A stretch of DNA of 64,000 nucleotides from Bacillota bacterium (GTDB taxonomy: Bacteria; Bacillota; Clostridia; Acetivibrionales; DSM-1351): positions 372,001-436,000 of the forward strand of contig JAEYHZ010000022.1 of NCBI GenBank assembly GCA_023409265.1, in the 5' to 3' direction. The notes under the pieces were generated by a model that was not told where the DNA came from, did not search any database, and was given only the letters and a program-made list of their open reading frames with translations. This document shows positions 37,701-44,601 of the stretch, piece after piece. The position numbers and the translations under genes are program-made. Numbering within the stretch: the stretch's first letter is position 1; the number at the start of each line of letters is the position of its first letter.

Positions 37701-37797
37701 CAAAAACCGAAACCGGCAAAATCCCAACAATCATCACTAGTACCAGTAGAATTGAAATTACCTTTTTGCTTTGAATTTTAAAAATCTTTCCTAGCAT
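31750..37797 (-). CDS. S-layer-anchored multimodular glycoside hydrolase with triplicated N-terminal module
   Basis: A 2015-residue exported, cell-surface enzyme. Signal peptide about 1-33 (VSVFA-D). Three tandem modules (about 45-197, 208-353, 355-503) share RMGDGDPV, SCERTD, FDIDD and VEVEYYD blocks and look carbohydrate-binding. A Cache-free linker domain (510-615) leads to a clan GH-A barrel (about 620-1000) with acid/base Glu741 in HFEIWNEYNI and nucleophile Glu852 in PIWISEIGWPT. Then come Ig-like regions, a CBM9-like domain (about 1237-1440, EIDGVFADSEWSDAMEF), a DUF4073-like segment, a Gly/Thr linker, a further domain and three SLH repeats at the C-terminus (FSDLDKCKWAKEQIEVLASK; ITRGEFIAYLVRALG; ITRQDMFVLTEKAL). 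Strong AGGAGG start. Promoter site 3 lies 265 bp upstream. Confidence 0.9.
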   Translation of the reverse strand: MLGKIFKIQSKKVISILLVLVMIVGILPVSVFADTSGNYSAATSVSAVLGETETFNGLKLLRMGDGDPVVTTAGGISCERTDRSDGGKIFMYFDIDDTFLADPATPLTVEVEYYDDGNGNFGISYPTSAGTSGMGTTLTDTKTWEKAIYTISDGVFNGQGSNYQGGINGADFRIGLYYPGGSENPYDICIKSVTVKKISASADYSNGVSAILGTGQEEVFSGLNLVRMGDGDPVAETIGGVSCERTDSTNDKYHMYFDIDDEYVTGSGKPIDVEVEYFDNSTGQVLVQYKDQSDEWTTVGSPNMTNSNTWKKVTLSIFDGVFSGGINGADIRIAYYAGKGNDLYVKSVTVKRFVTAALGTTEQFNGLSLLRMGDGDPVVTTAGAISCERTDKGNGKIFFYFDVDDGFINGVGNNVEVEVEYYDDNPGLFGIGYSSGGAGKGSESLSLTGSNSWKKKTFIINNADLNNTINNADFRVGLWSPTFDGQAATNKDICIKSVTLRKLPENPSNLLKVSVTSDKFGNIFTQDDTLSLDVNVNNNYKAVQDLKVNYSVLDANGFSVTSGMINSVNVGASASNTIPLDFDDIKKFGVYKLNLTLTSNANSEITVSGTYAFSRILSENRGVEDGIFGACTHFAQNKGDIEGNLEVAEEAGVKFIRDEMYWGAAETTKGVYQVLPSWDKYVDEALDNGIEPLVVLTYGNNLYGSQETPDNPEYINAFANYCKFIAQKYKNKVTHFEIWNEYNINVRCNRGGPEDGASYKALLEAAYNAIKSVYSGEESKVTVVGGVTAENDLVWIEDLLAAGGYQYMDAISVHPYSYPLSPESFRLDNEMKKLDDLMIRYGGAHKPIWISEIGWPTNTSARGVSEYSSAVYGVKAYVLASINNLVEQVFWYDFQNDGTDTNDPEQNFGLIRSWSGEAVPGAAKVGYVAYSALSSKLLGMKYDCAYNDLDQSIKIYRFTPEDSSSALSDKLVLWTTGANKNVALDLGCASVDVSDMYGNKKTVYAIDGKVNLSLSEEPVYVEGAISETVQLAASPLQLEPATFNTIKGDTIQINADFTGTIPSEGAKYSLELPSGWTPVSDVPFTNVDSQQKISVAVPDLEIGTYEFNIYVKLNNGDEIAASKVTVNVVNPYSINIIPCPAVKGQWSNWNVKAEITNNTDTMDIGGNLQLLLPVEWASDAIDFTVAPRATKVVDIPVAGNPGQTLYNLMVRLTVDGEESFDITKKISFLGAEKAGVAPEIDGVFADSEWSDAMEFKLDNPSQVVNYEDYTGVDDLSTAGYLKWDSNRLYMAAAVKDDVHNQANSDGNIWNGDGIQFAIDPQRMSATKATAWNEIGMALNNQSVVNTYRWSAINGKTTGALPNMICSIVRDENTKTTIYEASIPWTDILPDGQTIDEGSDIGFSFLVNDSDGDGTARGWIEYMSGIGLSKDPGQFGDLVLVDNSLYTNDLDLSGVDVNVAAGRIAGTSTSMEYCVDSADGTNGTWRGCTSDNTLVTFTAGKVYVREKGNNANFRLVATIAEPAAAPNLTYNDTTNTISGLNATYEYKIDNNGWTPGDVNGDFSGTHTVLVRVRATSTKLASAAQEIIFTTNSTGGTGGNSTGGTGGSTTGGTNGGSTNTTSPETGIINNQGKVTIKTAPVVDAYGTATVLIKPDFLEKAEKDAKPGENGVRKIEIVVAKAKDAEEYKLVLPVEALTAENSKVVLDINTELATLQIPSNILKSDAVAEQSYITFSIAQADTSRLPADVKVQISNRPVIELKMYIGNKQIEWNNPDAPVTVSFDYKPAAEELKDPGHIVVWYIDGAGKITSIPNARYNVKTGKVTFTTTHFSTYAVAYIMKTFSDLDKCKWAKEQIEVLASKGIIDTADKTYKPEANITRGEFIAYLVRALGISAKADGSFSDVKESHKYYKEIAIAKKLGIAVGYDNKFNPDKAITRQDMFVLTEKALTLTGNLNTKGSTADLKKYSDSSKIASYAKQSTANLVKAGIINGDGKGINPTSYTNKASAAVVIYNLILK

Positions 37798-38042
37798 AAA
37801 TTTCCTCCTTTTTTGTTTGTAAATAGACTAATTGTACTAAAGTCAAGCAACCTGTCTACGAACTATTCCCCCCACCTTTCTATGGATCATTTGATTTATC
37901 CTAAAGCTTTCCGATTTTCTGTGCCAACTTGTTAAGAAGAAAGCAGGAAAAATATACGTTTAAATTTATGCAAAAGAATCAGCCATGCTGAGGTTTAGCG
38001 TAATAAAAAATATCACTTGCTTATACTAATACCTTGTTGTAT

Positions 38043-38083
38043 TTTTTAGAAGTAGGCTACCGTGCTAAAAGGTTTGTTATTCT
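38043..38083 (-). promoter_or_regulatory. Shared regulon promoter element, site 3 (SLH hydrolase)
   Basis: The box at 38062-38083 reads AGAATAACAAAC then CTTTTAGCAC on the minus strand, with CCTACT following after 5 bp. It is the least perfect copy but has the same spacing. The implied 5-prime leader is about 240 nt, with no gene in it. Confidence 0.65.
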
Positions 38084-38107
38084 GTCCATAATTATTTCAG
38101 CAGACAA

Positions 38108-38144
38108 TAAAAAACTTGCCCGAACTCTGTATCGGACAAGTTTT
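38108..38144 (-). terminator. Rho-independent terminator of the sugar ABC operon
   Basis: An 11-bp stem (arms AACTTGCCCGA and TCGGACAAGTT, one wobble) is followed by TTTTTTATT on the minus strand, 44 bp after the last permease gene. Confidence 0.88.
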
Positions 38145-38187
38145 CCACTTATTATGTGCTCATTTTCAGTCATTCTATTATAAGGCG

Positions 38188-39087
38188 TCAGCCTTTTATT
38201 CCACTCAACGTAAAGCCCTGCATAATATGCTTTTGGAAAAATATAAACAAGATAACCGGCGGTATAATGGCAAAAATCAAGGAAATAATAACTAAATCCT
38301 GCGATATTCCCGAAGATCCCGACGTGGCCATTGTAAATATTTTTACCATTACAGAATACTTATTAGGTTCTCTGATAACAAGGTATGACCAAAAGAATTC
38401 ACCCCAGGTGTTGTTTATTGTAAAAATCGATGTAACAATTATAACTGGCTTACTTAACGGAAGAATAATTCTGTAAAAAATGCTTACGTCGTTACAGCCA
38501 TCCAACCTTGCAGCTTCAATTAGTGCGCTGGGAATTCCATCGAAATAGCTTTTAAATACCATTACATAAAATGCACTTGCGCCGGCCATAAGCCATAAGG
38601 GTAAATACGAGTTTGTAAGATTAATATGTAAAATTGGGAATTTTACAAAATTTTTAAATAAGGGTACCATGCTTACAGAATTCGGAAGCATCATGGTCCA
38701 TAATATGGCCATGAATACCGCCTTACTGCCCTTTGGTTTTAATCTTGATAGTACGTAGCCCAGCGATCCATTAAATAAAATAGTGAACACTACTGCCCCT
38801 GCACATATTTGTAAAGAATTTAAGTAATACTTCCAAAATTTAAATAAATTCCAGGTTTCCGCTAGTTTTTCAATATGGAATGACCTGGGAATAATAGTGG
38901 GTGGCACCTGAAAATACTCTTTTATATCTTTTAAACTTGAGATCATTATCCAAAGTGGAGGAAGAATACAAGCCAGTGAAATTACAAAGATAATTAAAAA
39001 GGCAATCCAATACATCAACTTTATCTGCGGCTTTTTCAAATCCGTTGAATTAATTACTCCTGAGGTCTTTTCAGAAAATATGCTCAT
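38188..39087 (-). CDS. Carbohydrate ABC transporter permease (MalG/CUT1 type)
   Basis: A 299-residue inner-membrane permease with six predicted membrane segments. The EAA loop that contacts the ATPase reads EAARLDGCNDVSIFYRIILP. The N-terminal cytoplasmic tail and DUF-free architecture match the MalG/LacG group. It is the third gene of the binding protein-permease-permease operon, 16 bp after the first permease, with an AAGGAGG box. No ATPase gene is present in the window, which is usual for clostridial CUT1 systems served by a shared MsmK-type ATPase. Confidence 0.95.
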   Translation of the reverse strand: MSIFSEKTSGVINSTDLKKPQIKLMYWIAFLIIFVISLACILPPLWIMISSLKDIKEYFQVPPTIIPRSFHIEKLAETWNLFKFWKYYLNSLQICAGAVVFTILFNGSLGYVLSRLKPKGSKAVFMAILWTMMLPNSVSMVPLFKNFVKFPILHINLTNSYLPLWLMAGASAFYVMVFKSYFDGIPSALIEAARLDGCNDVSIFYRIILPLSKPVIIVTSIFTINNTWGEFFWSYLVIREPNKYSVMVKIFTMATSGSSGISQDLVIISLIFAIIPPVILFIFFQKHIMQGFTLSGIKG

Positions 39088-39103
39088 CTAACGCTTCCTC
39101 CTT

Positions 39104-40039
39104 CTAATCAGTTTCATTCTTCCTATTAATTGCAAAGTAAATAAAGGTAAATATCATAAGAAATAGGAACATAATAACACTTATAGCAACAGACCTTCCT
39201 GCTTGACCATATCTGAATGCATAAAAATAGCTCTGAAGCATTAAACTTATAGAAGCATTATTAGGACCTCCATCTGTCATTGCCAGAGGCTCTACCATTA
39301 CTTGAAATACTCCGATTACTTGTAATATGAAGCATAAAGCTATCATACCCGATATCTGCGGCAAGGTTACATGAAATATTCTGGACCACACACCGGCACC
39401 ATCAATTCTGGCAGCCTCATATAGCTCGTCGTTTACATTTTGCATACTTGCCAAATATAGTATTGCAGTACCTCCCGCTCCCTTCCATGTCATACTGATA
39501 ACTATCAAAAATATTGTCAAATTTGAATTCTGCAGCCATTGAGAAGATTCCAGTCCCATGGAGGTTATTATAGTATTCAATATTCCGTTTGCTCCAGGAT
39601 CATATATTATCAGCCACATTATTGCTGTTACTATACTGGGAGCCATGTTTGGGAAATAAACCGATACTTTAAAAAATGACTTGAGATGTACCATTTCATT
39701 TATTATCATTGCAATGAGTATTGGTATAGCGAATCCTAAGATAAGGGACCATAGTGTATATTTTAGAGAGTTCAAAAAAGCACTTTTAAATACAGAATCT
39801 GATATCACATCCACATAGTTTTGAAAACCAATAAATTTAACCGCTTCAAATCCTGTCGTTTTAAAGAATGAAAGTATAACACCGGATACAATGGGCTGCC
39901 AAACAAAAGCAATAAATAGCAGTAATCCCGGAAGCATAATTAGCCAAGCACCTAAATCTTTTTTTAGAGTTCTTAATAATTTTTGATAAAGTTTTCTTTC
40001 TGTTCCCGAAGTTCTCACGGGGGACATAGTGTTATTCAT
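39104..40039 (-). CDS. Carbohydrate ABC transporter permease (MalF/LplB/UgpA type)
   Basis: A 311-residue permease with six membrane segments and the EAA loop EAARIDGAGVWSRIFHVTLP. LPGLLLFIAFVWQPIVSGVI forms the first membrane helix. It pairs with the next gene to make the membrane channel of a CUT1 sugar importer. The ATG at 40039 is preceded by AAAGGGG. It lies 83 bp after the binding-protein gene, a spacing common where a stabilising hairpin lets the binding protein be made in excess (a GGCGG/CCGCC repeat is at about 40085-40100). Confidence 0.95.
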   Translation of the reverse strand: MNNTMSPVRTSGTERKLYQKLLRTLKKDLGAWLIMLPGLLLFIAFVWQPIVSGVILSFFKTTGFEAVKFIGFQNYVDVISDSVFKSAFLNSLKYTLWSLILGFAIPILIAMIINEMVHLKSFFKVSVYFPNMAPSIVTAIMWLIIYDPGANGILNTIITSMGLESSQWLQNSNLTIFLIVISMTWKGAGGTAILYLASMQNVNDELYEAARIDGAGVWSRIFHVTLPQISGMIALCFILQVIGVFQVMVEPLAMTDGGPNNASISLMLQSYFYAFRYGQAGRSVAISVIMFLFLMIFTFIYFAINRKNETD

Positions 40040-40122
40040 ATTAGTATCATCCCCTTTCTATGCCCTGTTAAATTTGGTACAACGGCGGCTTTAACCGCCA
40101 TTGTACCAAGAGAGGGACAGTA

Positions 40123-41580
40123 CTATTCAACCTTATCCAGATAATCTTTTTGGAACGTAGCTGCGGCTTTGTCCAATAATGCCTTAGGATCTGAATCCTT
40201 ATCAGTAAGAGCTGCCTGAATTACAGCATCCAATATCTTATACAATTCCTGGCAGTTAATCGGTTCTTCAGGCTTAACACTCTTAATACCATTTTCCATA
40301 TAGTCCTTCCAAAGATCAATATTAACGTTACGATACTTGTCATAGACGCTATCTTCAAAAGCTACACGGTTTGGTTCTGTCCATACACGTAATCCATATA
40401 TACCCGCTATATTATTTTTCTCATTTCTTTCTTTTTGAATTGTCTCAAAGCCCTGTTTAGCTTCATCAGACAAATTAGGTGAATACCCTCTTATTTCAAG
40501 ATACTTGAATACTGCATCAATCTGCTCTGGAGTACTGTCAGGAGAAACAAAGTTTGCAGTACCGCCAATGAGTGCAACAGCACCTTTAGGTCCTGCCGGA
40601 ACAGCTGACATTGCTTCATTATCCTTGCTCATCTTGAAATTATTTATTGGATTATCCATCCAGTCTGCTGACCCAAAAGCTGTTGCTACCTGGTCAGTAC
40701 CGAGAAGCTTAAACATTTCATCAATATCAGCAAGAACATTAGGCTGTAATACATCATATTTAAATTTCAAATCCTTTAGGTACTGCAGAGCTGCTACAGC
40801 CTCAGGACTATTGAATACGGCTGTCCATTTTCCATCTACCTGTTTCTCAAATTCTGCACCGAAAGCCCATGCAATATTCATAAACTGCCATCCACCCTGA
40901 TTGTTTTTAGCAGGGAAGAAGAAGCCTGGTTTTCCTGTTTTTTCTTTGATAATCTTGGCATTTTCAGCAAGTTCATCATATGTCTTAGGGAATTTAGGCA
41001 CACCTTTTTCGTCCACAAGTCCTGCCTGCTTATAAAGATTAACATTATACCACATGCTCATTGCATAACCGCTGTCTGGTAACGCGTAATATCTTCCATC
41101 CTTTTGAACTAACTTTAACAAGTCTGGATTTAAAGCTTTATCATAACCATACTTTACCATTGTATCTGTAAGATCTGCTGAATACCCAGCAGTTGCTATC
41201 TTGTTAACTTCTGTAAACCAGGACTGATAGAAGTTAGTAAGCTGACCACTTGCCGCTTTAGGGAAGAATGTATTTACATCGTATTGATATTCATCATTTA
41301 CTACAGTTATGTAAGGATATTTTTCTTTGGTCTTCTTTGCCCAATTATCATATATCTCTCTGCCGGCTTTATCTGTTTCTGCAGGATAGCCTGCAACTTT
41401 AATAGTTACTTCTTGTGGAGTTTTTTCGGCCGGTTGAGTTGTTTCAACAGCTGCAGACTGTGTCGAGGCACTTGTTGTTTCCTCAGACTTAGTTCCACAG
41501 CCAACGATGGATGACATAACAACGAATGTGCAAACTGTTCCAGCAATAATTCTTTTAAGACCATTATATCTGCTATTCAT
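40123..41580 (-). CDS. Extracellular sugar-binding lipoprotein (family 1) of a CUT1 importer
   Basis: A 485-residue lipoprotein with signal peptide and lipobox SSIVGC, then a Ser/Thr/Gln tether, then a family 1 binding fold (EVTIKVAGYPAETDKAGREI, YALPDSGYAMSMWYNVNLYK, AFGSADWMDNPINNF). It would capture an oligosaccharide at the cell surface for the two permeases downstream. The start at 41580 is chosen because AGGAG lies ten bases upstream; the longer frame from 41646 has no site. Promoter site 4 lies 96 bp upstream. The local enzymes suggest a rhamnose- or uronate-containing oligomer as ligand. Confidence 0.93.
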   Translation of the reverse strand: MNSRYNGLKRIIAGTVCTFVVMSSIVGCGTKSEETTSASTQSAAVETTQPAEKTPQEVTIKVAGYPAETDKAGREIYDNWAKKTKEKYPYITVVNDEYQYDVNTFFPKAASGQLTNFYQSWFTEVNKIATAGYSADLTDTMVKYGYDKALNPDLLKLVQKDGRYYALPDSGYAMSMWYNVNLYKQAGLVDEKGVPKFPKTYDELAENAKIIKEKTGKPGFFFPAKNNQGGWQFMNIAWAFGAEFEKQVDGKWTAVFNSPEAVAALQYLKDLKFKYDVLQPNVLADIDEMFKLLGTDQVATAFGSADWMDNPINNFKMSKDNEAMSAVPAGPKGAVALIGGTANFVSPDSTPEQIDAVFKYLEIRGYSPNLSDEAKQGFETIQKERNEKNNIAGIYGLRVWTEPNRVAFEDSVYDKYRNVNIDLWKDYMENGIKSVKPEEPINCQELYKILDAVIQAALTDKDSDPKALLDKAAATFQKDYLDKVE

Positions 41581-41657
41581 AATCCAATTGCTCCTCTCAT
41601 TGATTTGAGTAATGTTTACGGATCCGCTATGTATATATACTAGCACACAAGTTTTTA

Positions 41658-41697
41658 TATAGACAGTATGATATACTACTAAATAGTTTGTTAAACT
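41658..41697 (-). promoter_or_regulatory. Shared regulon promoter element, site 4 (sugar ABC operon)
   Basis: The box at 41676-41697 reads AGTTTAACAAAC then TATTTAGTAG on the minus strand, followed after 5 bp by CATACT. It lies in the spacer shared with the divergent kinase-less sensor gene, so the same bound protein could affect both. Confidence 0.78.
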
Positions 41698-41785
41698 GTT
41701 AAGAAATTCATTGTTGTAATGTTGTTCCTAAAAACATTATAATCTTTATATAGCATTTACATAAAACCTCCGGGGGGTGTAGTAT

Positions 41786-42787
41786 TTGTTCCACAATCTA
41801 GGGAAGCGAATCGTCTTTACCTTGTCCATAACTTTATCAATATTTGTAGTCATTACCTCAATAGTACTGTACTCGGTAATAAGCCATAATATCTTTGGCA
41901 GCTATGAAAAGACAGCAATACAATATATCCAGCAAAAGCTGCAGAACTTTCATATAAATATGAGACTGGCAGAGGAAGTTTCAAAATTGTTATTGAATAA
42001 CTCAAAAATACTTGAAGCTATGGATAAATCAATGCCCACGTCTGAAATAGAGCCCATTTTGGACGGGATAAAAAGTACCGATAGTGACTTTAGCATAGTA
42101 GGAATTTATTTATATAGTAATAATGGGATGAGCTATAGTTCAAGTAATGTATCAAATATGCCAACCTATGAGCAATTGGTAAAAGATCTGGATTTGGATT
42201 TGTTTTTAAATTCCAATTATCAATCCCTTTGGTTTGTTCGAAACAGAAACATCAATGAAATCATAAATATCAGACAAAGTGATCCATATAAGACAAACTA
42301 TGGCCTGCTCACGTTTACCTCCAAGGTATTTGACAGCAACCATGATTACCGAGGTATCCTGGTCGTAAATGTTGATATTATGAAGTTATATAATTTATTT
42401 AAGTATCAAAAGGACGGTTTTTTCAGTCACGCAAGTTCATATGTTTTAAATGAGGATAAAATACTGCCATATCCCGGTACAAATAAACAAATCCCCACCT
42501 ATCTGGTGAAAGAAATAATAAATAAAAGAAGTTATAACGCGCCATATATTTATAAAAATAACATTATTCTGAACAGTGAGCTATCAGAAAACAGTCATAC
42601 TTATATTGTAACCGTAATGCCTTTGTCACCCTTTTATAACAAATTTAAAACCCTGATATTAGTACTGGTTATAATTGGTCTTTTATTTATCCCGTGTTTC
42701 ATAGTAGTCAGCAGATTAGTTTCTATTAGCATTACTTCACCATTAAGTAAACTTTACAGTAAGATGGAAAAAGTCATACAAAAATAG
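41786..42787 (+). CDS. Kinase-less YesM-like membrane sensor
   Basis: A 333-residue protein matching only the sensory half of YesM-type histidine kinases: N-terminal membrane helix (VFTLSITLSIFVVITSIVLY), an extracellular Cache-like domain of about 240 residues (FSIVGIYLYSNNG, GLLTFTSKVFDSNHDYRGIL), a second membrane helix (LILVLVIIGLLFIPCFIVV), and the first turn of a HAMP linker (SITSPLSKLYSKME) where it stops. No kinase sequence follows; a terminator begins 4 bp after the stop. It starts with TTG eight bases after GGGGGG. It could be a truncated kinase or a deliberate co-receptor that modulates the adjacent complete YesM. Confidence 0.75.
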   Translation: MFHNLGKRIVFTLSITLSIFVVITSIVLYSVISHNIFGSYEKTAIQYIQQKLQNFHINMRLAEEVSKLLLNNSKILEAMDKSMPTSEIEPILDGIKSTDSDFSIVGIYLYSNNGMSYSSSNVSNMPTYEQLVKDLDLDLFLNSNYQSLWFVRNRNINEIINIRQSDPYKTNYGLLTFTSKVFDSNHDYRGILVVNVDIMKLYNLFKYQKDGFFSHASSYVLNEDKILPYPGTNKQIPTYLVKEIINKRSYNAPYIYKNNIILNSELSENSHTYIVTVMPLSPFYNKFKTLILVLVIIGLLFIPCFIVVSRLVSISITSPLSKLYSKMEKVIQK

Positions 42788-42790
42788 ATA

Positions 42791-42825
42791 AGAGGATACC
42801 TTAATTTGGCTATCCTCTCTTTTCT
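42791..42825 (+). terminator. Terminator between convergent sensor genes
   Basis: The arm AGAGGATA pairs with TATCCTCT around a 12-base loop and is followed by CTTTTCT. It overlaps the stop of the minus-strand histidine kinase, and may serve both. Confidence 0.65.
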
Positions 42826-44590
42826 ATAAATCACTCTGCTTTATCCTCATCTTTATTATAGCTTTAGTTCCTTTACCAATTTCACTTTCTATTTTAAGCC
42901 CATACTCACTTCCATATTCCAGTTTAATCCTCTCGTCAACATTCCTTATACCGTATCCGCTTCGTAGTATAACTCTTTCAGATTTTACCGAATCCACACT
43001 TTTCATATCAAAGCCTATTCCGTCATCGATAACTTCGAATACTATTTCATCCCCGGATAAAAATCCGTTTATCTGGATCAACCCTTTTCCCCTTTTCTGC
43101 CCAATACCGTGCTTGATAGAGTTTTCCACCAAAGGTTGCAGGATTATCTTCAGCATCTTAATGCTTTTCATGTCCGTATCAATGTTATATGTAATTTCAA
43201 ATTTTCCGGGGGACCTCATTTGCTCTATTTGAACAAAACTTTGTACAAGATTAATTTCCTCATCGACTGTTATGAATTTTTCCCCCTTATGCAAGCTTAA
43301 TCGAAAAAATTTAGCTAAGGACATTACCAGAATCTCTATATCATTTTGCTTTTTCAACTTGGCTATCCACCCTATTGCATCAAGCGTATTATAAAGAAAG
43401 TGAGGATTAATCTGGGCTTGAAGCGCAGTTAGCTCCATCTCCCTTTGCTTTTCCTTCTCCATATCGTTTCTGAGAATCAAATCATTTATATCCTTTACCA
43501 TCTTGTTAAAAGTATTCTCAAGCTCCCAAATTTCATCTCCCGATTTTGTTTCAATCGGAGAAACATTTAAATCCCCTTCTCCAAATTTCCTCATTTTGAC
43601 TCTAAGCCTATCTACCGGGTTTATTACTCTTAAGGAGACATAAATAGATAAAAATGCTCCGGCAATAAATAAAATAATTTCGATGAATATGATATACCTG
43701 TTGACATCATGTATTATGTCAAATAATTTCTTTTGTTTTATAACACTTATGAGCCTCCAATTTATACCCAGGTTTTTCAACCCACCGCTAAAGTTAGACA
43801 CAGCCAGTATGGAATTTTCACCCTCATATTTCATATTTCTATACTCAAATACACTATTTGAATCCATATTATTTACATCAAGTATAACTTTTCCCAATTT
43901 CCTTTTATCTATATGAGAAATTATGCTATCGTCATTCTCTATTATAAAGGTATATCCCCAATCGGGAACCATCTTTTTATAGATATCACATATGGCTTGT
44001 TCACGGATGTATATTATAATGTAACCTATCTTTTCCCCAGTGTAAAAGTTACGGAATTTCACTCCGAAGGGGATATAATAATTACCATCCTCGTCTCCAA
44101 TTATAGAACCGATAACAGGCTTTACTGACTTTTCGATATTATTGAGATATGGTTTGTTTATTTCCTTTATTCGTGACTTATAAGAAAAGCAGTTTAATTC
44201 ACCACCACGGTCCTTAATAATACTTATATCCCCTATTACATCATTATTAGTAATAATATTTCTAAAAACCGCACCTGTTTTTTGTTCTATAGCTATGTTG
44301 GAAAGATTGTCATCATTAAATATTTTGTAAATATCCTGATTCGATCTTAATCTTATAGTCATCATGTTTATTTCATCCATGATCATTTGTACACTTGATA
44401 CAATCTCTTCTTGGGTCGAATTTACATATTCATTTACATAACCATTTATCGTCTTTTTTGAAAACATATTGGATAACTGCAGACCAGTAAAGCAAAACAA
44501 AAACAAGCTGATTATCAGTGCGGAAATTATCCTGGTGCGGATACTGACTTTTCTTAACAGGGCTATACAATTTTCAATAAATTTACCCAT
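42824..44590 (-). CDS. YesM-type sensor histidine kinase
   Basis: A 588-residue membrane kinase: membrane helix (about 18-38), extracellular Cache-like domain, second helix (about 285-310), HAMP (INPVDRLRVKMRKFGEGDLN), then the His_kinase domain with the phospho-acceptor histidine (near residue 395) in QAQINPHFLYNTLDAIGWIA and an HATPase with VENSIKHGIG and GIGFDMKS boxes. This is the LytS/YesM class, which senses extracellular sugars and phosphorylates an AraC-type response regulator. The partner lies 11 bp upstream in the operon. The operon's position in the middle of the glycan genes implies it senses a product of the surface enzymes. Confidence 0.94.
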   Translation of the reverse strand: MGKFIENCIALLRKVSIRTRIISALIISLFLFCFTGLQLSNMFSKKTINGYVNEYVNSTQEEIVSSVQMIMDEINMMTIRLRSNQDIYKIFNDDNLSNIAIEQKTGAVFRNIITNNDVIGDISIIKDRGGELNCFSYKSRIKEINKPYLNNIEKSVKPVIGSIIGDEDGNYYIPFGVKFRNFYTGEKIGYIIIYIREQAICDIYKKMVPDWGYTFIIENDDSIISHIDKRKLGKVILDVNNMDSNSVFEYRNMKYEGENSILAVSNFSGGLKNLGINWRLISVIKQKKLFDIIHDVNRYIIFIEIILFIAGAFLSIYVSLRVINPVDRLRVKMRKFGEGDLNVSPIETKSGDEIWELENTFNKMVKDINDLILRNDMEKEKQREMELTALQAQINPHFLYNTLDAIGWIAKLKKQNDIEILVMSLAKFFRLSLHKGEKFITVDEEINLVQSFVQIEQMRSPGKFEITYNIDTDMKSIKMLKIILQPLVENSIKHGIGQKRGKGLIQINGFLSGDEIVFEVIDDGIGFDMKSVDSVKSERVILRSGYGIRNVDERIKLEYGSEYGLKIESEIGKGTKAIIKMRIKQSDL

Positions 44591-44601
44591 TTTATCAGCT
44601 C

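Noticed and set aside
38188..41580. A missing ATPase gene as a sign of a broken ABC transporter
   Set aside because: CUT1 systems in Gram-positive bacteria commonly share one ATPase encoded elsewhere, so absence here is normal.
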